This document shows positions 12,335-22,613 of a stretch of DNA of 64,000 nt, in pieces. The stretch's first letter is position 1; every line of letters starts with the position of its first letter. Made by a program: the position numbers and the translations under genes. This DNA comes from Rana temporaria (taxonomy: Eukaryota; Chordata; Amphibia; Anura; Ranidae): the NCBI RefSeq assembly GCF_905171775.1, contig NC_053489.1, positions 142,163,142-142,227,141 of the forward strand. The letters run 5' to 3'. The notes under the pieces are model-generated. The model did not search any database, was not told where the DNA came from, and was given only the letters and a program-made list of their open reading frames with translations.

Positions 12335-13628
12335 TTCCGGAGCGTGCAGTGGTTTCTTGGACCAGTCCTTCGCCACCAGACACCGTATTCCTCTGCGTTC
12401 TAAGACTATTGGACTTTCTGTACATCTTGCAGACGGATCTGCCTTAAAATCCGGGCCGGTTGTCCAAGAGACTTTGCCTCTGGCTACAACAATTGCCGAC
12501 ATCCACCACGAACTTCTGTGCCTAGATATTATCGAGTCACCCATATTTCCTGTTATCTTAGGCATGCCGTGGCTACAAGCCCACAACCCACAGATCAACT
12601 GGATCTCTGGGGAAATTACCCTCAACTCTCCTTACTGTCGTCAACATTGCCTGCAAGTATCACCCTCCTCGTCTCCCCTGCTCTGCATGGACTCTGACCC
12701 TGAAAGTCGCCAAGTTGTCCCTAGTGCATACCACGACTTCCTGGACGTGTTCAGTAAGAAGGGAGCTGAGACCCTTCCTCCGCATAGGGCCTACGACTGC
12801 CCGATAGAGCTCCTCCCAGGAGCTGAAATTCCCTTTGGGAGAATCTTCCCCTTGACAGGACTTGAGCTTGAGAACCTAAAAACTTACATTGATGAAAATC
12901 TCAGGAAGGGGTTCATTCGCCCATCCACCTCTCCGGCAGGGGCTGGGATTTTTTTTGTAGAGAAGAAAGACCACTCCCTCCGCCCCTGTGTGGATTACAG
13001 GGAATTGAACAAAGTGACTATTAAAAATCGGTACCCGCTACCCTTGGTACCTGAGTTATTCCAACGCTTGGGCGCGGCAGTCATCTTCACAAAATTGGAT
13101 CTCAGCGGGGCATACAACCTGGTACGGATTTGTGACGGGGACGAGTGGAAGACGGCCTTCCGAACCCGCTTCGGACATTTTGAATATCTGGTCATGCCCT
13201 TCGGGCTTTGTAACGCCCCTGCCACATTTCAACATTTTGTGAACGACATCTTCAGAGACTTTCTCGACCTTTTTGTTATTGTGTACCTGGACGACATCCT
13301 CATCTTCTCCCCTTCTCTAAGCAAACATCGGGAACATGTGAGGTGTGTACTCGGCCGCCTACGGTGGCATGGACTTTATGCAAAACCCGAGAAGTGTGAG
13401 TTCGAGCGCCAGGACATACAGTTCCTGGGTCTCATAATTTCAGTGGAAGGTATCAAAATGGATCCTCAAAAGGTCTCTGCAATCCTTGATTGGCCGGCAC
13501 CCAAGGACAAAAAGGGTGTCCAACGTTTTGTTGGCTTCGCAAATTTTTATAGAAAGTTTATCCGAGGGTTCTCCAGTATCATTGCCCCGATAACCAGCCT
13601 AACCAAACAAGCCAGTCGATTTCAGAAA
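12297..13628 (+). pseudogene. pol: Gypsy pol, 5' part: protease and reverse transcriptase
   Basis: This is the aspartic protease and RT part of Pol. The protease active site IIDSGA is read from about 12330, followed by LGMPWL at the usual distance. RT follows, with the fingers motif LRPCVDYRELN, palm motif TKLDLSGAYN, LVMPFGLCNAPATFQ, and the catalytic box YLDD at 13284-13295. The thumb and connection text FVGFANFYRKFI is intact. The reading frame is continuous from the protease to about 13628, then jumps. Protease and RT look intact by eye, which suggests a fairly young insertion. The damage comes immediately after, in RNase H. Confidence 0.92.
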
Positions 13629-15577
13629 CCGCTGTTGGGGCGATCCTCTCCCAAAGACAGGGCCCCAAGGCTCTCTTACACCCTGTTGCGTTTTTTTCCC
13701 GCAAGTTGTCTGAACCTGAAAGGAACTATGGTGTGGGGGACCGGGAACTGCTGGCAATCAAGGCCGCCCTGGAAGAGTGGCGATACCTTCTGGAAGGCGC
13801 AGCCCATCCGATCCTGATATATACTGACCACAAGAATCTTGAGTATCTCAAATCTGCTAAAAGACTAAAACCACGTCAGGCCAGGTGGGCATTATTCTTC
13901 ACAAGATTTGTGTTCCACATAACGTACAGACCTGGGTCAAAGAATTCCAAGCCCGATGCCCTTTCCCGTATGTATGGTGACTCAGAAATCTCTACTCCTC
14001 CGGACACCATCTTGTCCTTCAAAAACTTCTTGCTTCTTCAAGAAGACCTGCTATCGCAAATCAAGCAAGCCTCTTCCAGCCTTCCTCCCCTACCTAGTTC
14101 GGATCTTCAGCTGAAGGATGGGTTGTTGTGGCATCAAGACAGAATTTTTGTACCTAAAGGTGTACGGGTCACCGTCCTAAGGTTTTGTCATGATCACAAG
14201 CTGGCCGGTCATTTTGGGGTGCACAAAACATCAGAGTTGTTACAGCGTACGTTCTGGTGGCCCCAACTTTTAACAGACTGCAGGAAATACGTGGAGTCTT
14301 GTGCCACTTGTATACGGAACAAGGGAAGTAAGTCTAGAGCCTGGGGATTACTGAAGCCACTGTCGGTACCAGAAAGACCCTGGAAGATGATCTCCATGGA
14401 TTTCATCGTTGAACTTCCCCGGTCGGAGGGCTTTACCACCATCTTTGTGGTGGTGGATAGACTCTCCAAAATGGCTCACTTTTTGCCCATGAGGGGCACA
14501 CCCTCTGCTTCAGAAACAGCAAGGATGTTCATCAAAGAAATTGTGAGACTCCACGGGGTCCCTGCAAATATTGTATCCGACCGGGGGGTACAATTTACGT
14601 CCAGGTTTTGGAGAGCACTCTGTGAAGCCCTTAATATCGGCCTGTCGTTCTCCTCAGCGTACCACCCGCAGTCGAACGGTCAGACGGAGAGAACTAATCA
14701 GACTGTTGAACAATACCTACGCTGTTTCTCTTCCTTTTCCCAAGAAGATTGGGCTTCCTTGCTGCCCTTAGCCGAGTTTGCGTATAATAACTCTATTCAC
14801 TCCGCCACAAGACAATCTCCGTTTTATGCAAACTACGGCTTCCACCCCTTGTTCTTGTCTAACTCCGTCCCTGAAAGTACGGTACCCGCGGTCCAGGAGA
14901 CTTTGAACTTTTTCAGCACCAACAATAAGATTCTGCAGGAAACCATGACCAAGACGCAGGAGTATAACAAAGAGGTGTTTGACAGGAAAAGGAGGGGGGA
15001 GCTTAACCTAGAACCAGGAGACCAAGTGTGGCTATCCACTCAAAACCTGAAACTGGCATGTCCATCAAAGAAATTGGGTCCAAAATTTTTGGGTCCCTTT
15101 CCCGTCAAGAGGAAAATCAATAACGTGGCGTATGAATTGGAACTGCCTGAAACCTTCCGCATCCATCCAGTGTTCCACGTTACTCTTCTCAAACCTGACG
15201 TCCCTGATCCTTTCCCTCAGAGGGACACCGGGCCCCCTGAACCAGTTCTAGTCGACGGTGAGGAAGAGTTTGAGGTGGAAGCTATCCTGGACTGTAGGAA
15301 GAGAGGCGGCCAGATCCAGTTCTTAGTGAAATGGAAGGGCTATGGACCCGAAGATAATTCATGGGAACCAGAATGTAACATCCATGCGGAGAGATTGGTC
15401 CAGTCCTTTAAAGATGCTCATCCTCTTAAGTTGTCTCAGTTGGGCATCCGGAGGCTGCCCATTGGAGGGGGGCAATGTCATGAACAATCTCGGCCACTAG
15501 ATGGCAGTAGCGGCACTTTGGCGCGGGCGTGCGCACTCGCAATCGCGGCGCAATCGCGGCACATTCGCGCACCGTAA
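13629..15577 (+). pseudogene. pol: Gypsy pol, 3' part: RNase H, integrase, chromodomain
   Basis: The frame starting at about 13632 has the later RNase H text (AVGAILSQRQGPKAL, then RELLAIKAALEEWRYLL and YTDHKNLEYL). The integrase has an HHCC zinc finger (HDHKLAGHFGVHKT, CATCIRNK), the DDE residues in MDFIVELP, VSDRGVQF and GQTERTNQTVEQ, and then a C-terminal chromodomain (FLVKWKGYGPEDNSWEPE), which in chromoviruses directs insertion by reading histone marks. The first RNase H Asp region is missing, lost with a stretch of a few dozen residues at about 13625-13632. There is no stop before the 3' LTR, so the frame runs on into it and ends at 15577. Confidence 0.92.
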
Positions 15578-15639
15578 TGCGCACGGGAGCAAGGGCAGCC
15601 ACTCCTTGCACGTCGGGCTCGCCAACCAGGTACGTGACA
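15476..15639 (+). repeat. 3' LTR of the Gypsy element, internally deleted (164 bp)
   Basis: It shares the first 115 bp or so (TGTCATGAAC... to GCGCACGGG) and the last 50 bp or so (AGCAAGGGCAGCC... to TACGTGACA) with the 737-bp 5' LTR. About 570 bp is missing between them. The duplication ACTTG follows at 15640-15644, so the terminus itself is original and the deletion happened after insertion. Confidence 0.88.
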
Positions 15640-15914
15640 ACTTGAAACTTTTCAGCGACTATTATAAAACATTGCAGCAAACAACGTGGGGTAGAGGAGA
15701 ACCTAACCCAGTGTGCGCTTAATGAGTATTCATTATTGTGAATAACGTTTTTTTCTTTTTTTTTTTTTTGGCCACCTGGTGCTGGGATTTTTTTTTCCCC
15801 TTGTCGTCCTTCCCCCAGGACTGGTTTTGACTGATAAGACTGGGGCCCTGTGGTGGGGGAGGCTAGCCGCTTCCCGTATATATTTTTGCTATTCTTAATA
15901 ATATTCTTAATAAT

Positions 15915-16953
15915 ATGTCCAAGGGGCAGGTGGGAGCCCTAACCACACGATCCGCAAAAAGCCAGGCAAATGCGTCAGCGCCATCAGCAATATCTGTAGC
16001 AGCTGCAGCAAAACTCGATCGCTTTGCTCGAATCGCTCTGTCTCCAGCGAAGGGGAACTATCAGCAGTCAGCGCAAGCAGGACCCTCTACGGACAGGAGA
16101 AGTAAAGGTTTGACAACGATAAAACCAGCAGCAGTACCTTCTATGAAAACCGTGAGTACCAAAGGGTCTGGGGGAGAAAAAGACTACACGGTAATTGCTG
16201 CAACAAATGCTGTAACAAAACCAGTTAATTTACCTAAAACAACCATGGCAGGTGGTACAACAGGAAGTGAGGGGGAACCCACATTGAAAGACCTCTTGTA
16301 TGCCATAAATGCTTGCAAAGACTCAATCACAGGATTTATGTTCAATGGGGGACAAATTGAGCAAGACCATGGAAAGAACCACCATCCTAGAGGAAAGATT
16401 AAGTACAGTCGAGGATGATTTATTCCCGCTTAGGCAAGAAATTTCAGGGTTAAAGAAACAAATGGACATGCAGGGGGCCAAGATCGATGACTTGGAAAAT
16501 AGAAATCGTAGGAATAACGTTAGAATTATCGGCATACCGGAGAGGAGTGAGGGAGCTAACCCCATTGTATTTCTCGAGGACTGGTTTAGGGAGACTTTTG
16601 GGGCCACAACTTTTTCACCCTTTTTCGGCATTGAACGTGCCCACCGGGTCCCCTTTAAACCACGCTTGCCAAGTGAGCGCCCTAGACCATTGCTTGTCAA
16701 AATGTTCAACTACACCGACAAAGTGACTCTGCTCCAAAAGGCCAGAGAAAAAGGGGAGATTTTATATAACGGGGTTAAAGTCTCGCTGTATCAGGACTTC
16801 TCCCCCGATTTGCAGAGACGAAGAGCTGATTTCATTCCAATCAAGCGAACTCTTCAAAAACATAAACTTCCGTATGCTCTGCTTTACCCAGCCCGCCTGC
16901 GAGTCTCTGCTTTGGGTGGAACTTTTTTTTTGACTCATCGGCGAGTACTGTGA
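15915..16953 (+). pseudogene. L1 (Tx1-like) ORF1 protein, frameshifted
   Basis: RNA-binding nucleic-acid chaperone of an L1 retrotransposon. The frame from ATG 15915 (MSKGQVGALTTRSAKSQ) is a Ser/Ala/Lys-rich N terminus. The second frame (16309-16953) carries a coiled coil (LSTVEDDLFPLRQEISGLKKQ). It is followed by the RNA-recognition core with NRRNNVRIIGIPE, IERAHRVP, VKMFNYTDKV and the C-terminal text YALLYPARLRV. The two frames meet in the GGGGG run near 16347, a one-base indel. ORF2 follows after a spacer of about 970 bp that contains a G-rich tract. Confidence 0.88.
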
Positions 16954-17204
16954 AATGGCTTGAGGAAAATAAGAAAGACATCTGAAAGACTTAGGAACTC
17001 AAGGACTCCCTTTTTTTTTTTTTTTTTAGGGCTTTGTTATTTATTGCACTTTTTAACACGATACGAATTTAGCAAATACTGTAACACGGTAATGAGCCGA
17101 ATACTGGCTAGTTAAACCACAGGGAATCCCTCCCTTACACAATAAATATGCACTAAAATTTGCACAAAATGGGAAAAAGAGAAAGTAAGAGGCACTGAAC
17201 GGTA

Positions 17205-17430
17205 GTTAGAGGGAGGGGGTGGGGTGGGGGGGATGGAGGGTCGTATGGTTGTGGTTCGTATAGGGAGGTATGGTAGTTTTAATAATGGTGAGTAGTATGT
17301 AGGCCACAGGTAGAGTCCCCAGGGGAGGCCTAGGAGGGCCAAGGGTGGGAGGGTTGAGTAGAATGGGTAGGGATAAGAGGGAGGGATATATTGGGGGGAG
17401 GGGGGAAGGGTGGGGGAGGATCGGTTGGGT
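17205..17430 (+). repeat. G-rich tract in the L1 inter-ORF spacer
   Basis: Repeated GGGAGGG, GGTGGGG and GGGGGG words occur between L1 ORF1 and ORF2. The plus strand has many G-runs of three or more at short spacing, compatible with G-quadruplex formation. It is flanked by T-runs (17010-17027 and 17564-17578). No coding sense is seen. Confidence 0.6.
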
Positions 17431-17925
17431 TACACACCACCACTAAATATTTGATGACACTATTAATATTTGCAATTTCCATATTTAGATCGTTTTTATT
17501 ATTATTTTTCTTTTTTTAAGGTATGGCGAAGCGGGCAAACACTTTTTGTGGCTCTCCCCCTCTTTTTTTTTTTTTTTTTGCTTTTGCCACTTCGGCGATA
17601 GGAGAGTTGTATTATGTTCTAATTCTTGACAAAAAAAGTACCTTGGGGAGTTTTCTATATAACCAGTATCTTATTCTTAGAAGCCAGTGGTTCCTGTGGT
17701 TTTCTTCCCCAGCATATAGAATTTTGATTGTTGCTCAGGTTTCGGACCTTCTACTTTTCTTCTTACTGCCGGGACTCTTCCTTTTTTTTTTTTGGGGTCC
17801 CCAAGATACAAATCGGGTAAAGGTCAATGGTTCACACATTTTATGACTGCACCATTTTTGTATCTCCTTTCATACAAGACAAGAGAGAATAATCGGGGGG
17901 TTTATGCCAAACTCAACCATAGCAT

Positions 17926-20900
17926 ATGGTAGATAAGACGTTCTGTATAAACTCTCTGAACGTGCGTGGAATGATGGACTCTGTTAAGAGAATGACTGTT
18001 CTAGATATGCTGGGGGGGAGAGGTGCAGGCCTGCTCTGCCTGCAGTAGACGCACTTAACCGCAAAAACAGCTACACAGTTGAGCGGTCCAAAATTCCAGT
18101 CCACTTACCACTCGTATCACTCCTCCTATTCCAGGGGAGTGAGTATACTGGTGGGGAGAGGATTGGTATTCTCCTGTAGAGAGAGCAGGACAGATGATCA
18201 GGGAAGGTTTATATTTTTATTCTGCTCAATTGAAAATAAATTATTTGTGATAGCCAGCGTTTATATTCCCCCCCCCCCATTTAAATTTGAAGTCCTACAC
18301 AAATTGATTGAGTTTACATTGGATAAACCAGGAATACCGATACTTATTATAGGAGACTTTAATGAAGCTTTAGATAGGATCCAGGATAGGTTCCCGCCGG
18401 GAAACAGACCTAAAACAAAAGGAGAGGATCGATTAGCGCTATTTCTGGATGAAGTTGGACTATGTGATATTTGGCGTACGCGCTGTCCGCAGGAACGCCA
18501 ATACTCCTGTTTTTCGAAGACTCACCACACTTTATCCAGAATAGACATGGCGTTGGGTAACGATGAGGCAGCAACACTAGTAACAGACATAGAATATGGC
18601 CCAAGAGGAGTCTCTGATCACTCACCGATCGAGTTGACAATAAAAGCTAGGGGTAAATGGTACCCCACCGAATGTAAAATTAGCCCTCATTGGCTCGAGC
18701 TAATGAGTGAGCACAGTATGGTGATGTCGGCTCTTAAAGAATTTTTACAGATAAATGTGGGAACTGCATCAGTGGGGGTGGTATGGGACACCCTAAAAGC
18801 CCACCTCCGAGGTCTCCTGATTCAAAAGATAGCAGGGATTAAGAGGAAGAATAGGGAGGGAGAGAGCGAGTTAAGGAAGCAGTCGCTACAGGCAGAGAAG
18901 AGATACATTGAAGCCCCAACCTCTCACAGTTTAAAAGAGTGGTTAGAAAAACAACAGATATACAAAATGACTATATTAAAAAGAACAGAGGGAAAACGAA
19001 TATTCCAGAAACAGAATCAGTTTGGAGAGGGAGAGCGTGTGGGGCGCCTATTATCTCTGCTTATTAGAACTAATTCCCCCCCTCCACTGTTACAGCAGTT
19101 AAGTTAGCAAGCGGGGAAATTTCCACCGATAAAACTGTGATATTAAACACCTTTAGAGAATTCTACGTATCCCTTTATAGCTCCAAGAGAAGGGAGGGGA
19201 CTGAAGGACCGGGAATTTTTTTCCAGGGAATGTCCGGTGGGGATGTCAACTCAAAAGTCACCGGGCCCAGATGGGATGCCCTTAGAGATCTACAAAAGAT
19301 ATGGGGACACTCTGCTACCAGAACTCCTTAAGACATTAAATTGGGCATTGACTCACGGAATACTCCCCACCTCTATGACAGAAGCCACTATTATTGTCTT
19401 ACATAAGGAGGGGAAGGATCCAACTGAGGCCTCATCGTATCGCCCCATCTCACTCCTATGTACTGATGCCAAAATCTTGGCTAAAGTGTTAGCAACTCGT
19501 CTAAACCGGAATATCCAAGCGCTCATACATCCCGACCAATCTGGCTTTATCCCCAATAGGTCAACCAGTATTAATATCAGGAGAGTGTTCCTGAATATGC
19601 AAATTCCAACAGAGGGGGTGGGTTCCAGAACTGTTTTAGCCTTGGATGCTGCCAAGGCTTTTGACAGTCTGGAATGGGACTACTTATTGAAGGTCCTAGA
19701 GAAATTCGGGTTTGGCCCCAGGTTTATTAGTTGGGTGAAGCTGTTATATAACCAGCCAAGAGCAAAAATTTAAATCAACAACGAATTTTTAGAAATTTTC
19801 CAACTAGAGAGAGGTACTCGACAAGGTTGTCCCCTTTCCCCCCTTCTGTTCGCCCTGGCGATGGAACCATTAGCCATTAAAATCAGAAAATCAGAAGATA
19901 TACAGGGGTTCCGCAGACAAACCATAGAGGATAAGATCGCACTGTTTGCGGACGACGTCCTTTTTTTTTGGGGAGACACCGAAACCTCGTTAAAAAATGT
20001 GATCAAAACACTTGGGCGAGTTTGGGCTATGCTCCGGGTTGGTCATTAATTGGGAAAAGTCAGCACTACTGCCAATTGATTCCCTTGGTGTCCAGATACC
20101 TCACGGAATTCCTCAGTTAAAAGTAGTAGCTATGATGAAATATCTCGGGATATGGATCACGAGGGACATCAATAGCTTTGTTCCAAATAACTTAATTCCC
20201 CTCTTGTCCAAATGGGAACATAAAAGAGACATCTGGTGTAGACTACCGTTATCCATAGCGGGGCGATGTAATTTAATAAAGATGCTATGGCTGCCTCAGT
20301 TACTCTATATCCTCCATAACTCCCCAGTCTGGATAGATCAAAAATGGTTCAAAAGGATAGAATCCCTCTTCAGAGAGTTAATTTGGAAGAAGAGACAAGC
20401 TAGGATTGGCCTTCAGACCATGCACTTACCAGCTAAAGAGGGGGGAATGGCAGTACCCCACCCGAAAACATACTTTTTAGCTTCGCAGTTACAACATCTT
20501 GCGAACTGCGGATTGGAGGGAGGCGGGAATCCCGGTACATTGATGCTAATAGGGGCACCACACAGGACAATAGTGGAGGCACTTGAGGCTGGTTCGTTTA
20601 TCCATAAAGGTCCAACTATAAAACTTATCCTTAAAGTGTGGCAAACAACAAAAGCACTGATGGGCTATAAGGGAATAACAACTTTTGCCCCTCTTTGGTG
20701 CAATCAAAACTTAAGGGAATTAAAAGATATTGAGAGATGTAAGGAATGGGAGAGACAAGGGATAAACCGTTTAAATCAATTGTATGATGGAGAACATATG
20801 AAATCCTTCTCAGACTTGCGACAGGAATTCAATATAGCAAATAATACATTTTACAGATATCTCCAGATCCGACACGCCATCCAAGCCCAGTTTGGGCCAC

Positions 20901-21579
20901 AACCCATTGTATGGTCCTCGGCCCCTACCCTCCTGAAAATAACCTCCTCAAAAACAACTAAAGGCCTGATCTCTGAACTGTATTCCAGAATAGGAGCCAA
21001 AACAATAAGTAGGGCAGGCCCCATTAAGAGCAGGATAGGATGGGAGAGAGACTTAGGTCAAATGACCACTGAACAGTGGAGTGCGATCTTGAGGAGGGGG
21101 GTATTGGTTTCGATCTCCCCATCCCAGAAAGTATCACACTTGTTCCTCTTGCATAGAGTATACTACACCCCTAGGAGAATGTTCAATCTTGTGTGGAGAA
21201 GTACTGACGAATGCCCAAGGTGCAGAGGGACAGGCAATCTTATTCACATGCTATGGAAATGCCCAAAGCTATTTAGATACTGGGAGGAGGTGGTGGATAT
21301 AATAAATAAAACTTTTAAAACTAATTTGGAAGTTGAGTCTAAGACATGCCTATAAGCCAGTATGGAGGAGGATAGAGTGCCAGCTGGCGCCCTTGAGGTG
21401 GTGCTGAGATGCCTCTTCCAGGCAAGGAAGCTAATTGCGTGGAGGTGGCAGGCCTAGACCCCACCCACTGTTAAATCTTGGGTTGAAACCATTAACACAA
21501 TGATCTGGAGTGAGAGAGTGACACTCACTAGACAGGGCAATTATAGAAAGTTTGAGAGGATGTGGAAGCCTTGGCTAGA
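17926..21579 (+). pseudogene. L1 (Tx1-like) ORF2 protein: endonuclease and reverse transcriptase, disrupted
   Basis: The endonuclease nicks target DNA and RT copies the RNA. ATG 17926 opens MVDKTFCINSLNVRGMM, the usual start of the AP-endonuclease domain. The Glu codon of the LQ-E-TH motif is TAG (18046-18048). Later motifs IIGDFNEALD and GVSDHSPIEL are present. The RT part follows in shifted frames: SPGPDGMPLEIYK, YRPISLLCTDAK, LALDAAKAFDSLEWD, RGTRQGCPLSPLLFALAMEPLA and FADD at 19945-19956. The zinc-finger-like CPRCRGTG...HMLWKCP is near 21210-21265. Further defects are a frame change in the C-run near 19077, another near 19230, TAA at 19770-19772, a shift near 20040 and one near 21355. Confidence 0.9.
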
Positions 21580-21927
21580 CATAACAGGATGTTCTATATA
21601 AGAAGATGACAGTCGTCTTTCAAATCTAATATATATTTTAACCCGCTATCGGGCATCCCTTCATGAGGAGGATTAATTTAATGAAGCATATTAACTTCAA
21701 AAACTTTGGTTCATAGTGTGATGGGTGGGAGGGTGGATGGGTGGGTGAGGGTTGGAGGGGCGGGTGGACACAAGGGAAGACAATTTGGAATTAAGAGGTT
21801 TTTTCACTTACTCATAATGATACAAAGGCAGGGGGAGGGGGAGGGGAAAAATGTATGGTTGTGTATGTATTATGTTAAGACTATGCACGTTGGTGTACTG
21901 CTTTTTGTATTTTAAATATGCAAACAA

Positions 21928-21960
21928 CAATAAAAAATGTTATAATTGAGAAAAAAAAAA
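21928..21960 (+). terminator. L1 3' end: polyadenylation signal and A-tail
   Basis: AATAAAAAATG is followed within about 20 bp by a run of A residues. The sequence then returns directly to the MITE text CTTTCCGTCG, as expected for a target-primed insertion. Confidence 0.7.
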
Positions 21961-22613
21961 ACTTTCCGTCGTTTCCGTCGAGATACACGTCGTAAAATTA
22001 GGGCTGAGCCCTAGTTGTTCTAAGCCATGTTAAGTATGGCCGTCGTTCCCGCGTCGAAATTTAAAAAATCACGTTGTTTGCGTAAGTCGTCCGTGAATGG
22101 CGCTGGACGCCATTTACGTTACCGTCTAAACAAATGACGTCCGTGCGACGTCATTTAGCGCAATGCACGTCGGGTAATTTTCCCAACGGAGCATGCGCAG
22201 TACGTTCGGCATGGGAACGCGCCTAATTTAAATGGTGCCCGCCCCATTTGAATTAGGCGGGCTTGCGCCGAGCGGATTTACGTTACACCGCCGCAAGTTT
22301 ACAGGTAAGAGCTTTGTGAATCAGGCACTTACGCTGTAAACCTGCGGCGGTGTGACGTAAATCAGATACATTACGCTGCCGTGGAGCAACGTAATTCTTT
22401 CACAATCTGGCCCTAAATTAATAAAATCCCCAAATTAGTTGTGCATGTGTTTTGGAACTGTATCCAGTATTTTCTTACACTAGTTGGGTGGGACAACCAC
22501 AGGATGCACTGTGACTATCATATCTCTATTTACATGCCAATACCTATCTATAGTTGTGAGTGTGATTTTTTTTAATTCTCTTTTTTTTATAAAATAAGCA
22601 TTAATCACTATTA

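Larger units (their letters stand above)
10518..15639 (+). mobile_element. Ty3/Gypsy chromovirus inserted in the L1 5' UTR
   Basis: Long terminal repeats at 10518-11254 and 15476-15639 begin TGTCATGAAC and end TACGTGACA. A perfect 5-bp duplication ACTTG sits at 10513-10517 and 15640-15644. Between them lie gag, then protease, RT, RNase H, integrase and a chromodomain, the Gypsy order. A purine-rich tract AGGGGGGCAA stands directly before the 3' LTR as the polypurine tract. I could not identify a primer-binding tRNA. The copy is inactive through a gag frameshift, an RNase H deletion and a truncated 3' LTR. Confidence 0.92.
9746..21959 (+). mobile_element. Tx1-like L1 retrotransposon, near full length, interrupted
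   Basis: The 5' UTR starts near GGGGGGCGTGGCC (about 9763). ORF1 lies at 15915-16953 and ORF2 from 17926. The tail AATAAAAAATG and an A-run are at 21928-21960. The likely target duplication is an AACTTTATGTCG-like word before the 5' end and AACTTTCCGTCG after the A-tail, with two mismatches. The 5' UTR is split at 10513-15644 by a Gypsy element. Excluding that insert the L1 is about 7 kb. It is dead through frameshifts and stops in both ORFs. Confidence 0.8.
9449..22413. mobile_element. GGGCCAGATTC-family MITE split by an L1 insertion
   Basis: The left piece (9449 to about 9745) begins GGGCCAGATTC. The right piece (about 21960 to 22413) ends with ATCTGGCCC. Together they resemble the copies at 912 and 32747. 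The flanks are TTA (9446-9448) and TAA (22414-22416), an imperfect 3-bp match. Everything between the two pieces is a Tx1-like L1 that itself carries a Gypsy element. The left piece shows the palindromic ACGACGGCGTATC words of the family. Confidence 0.8.
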
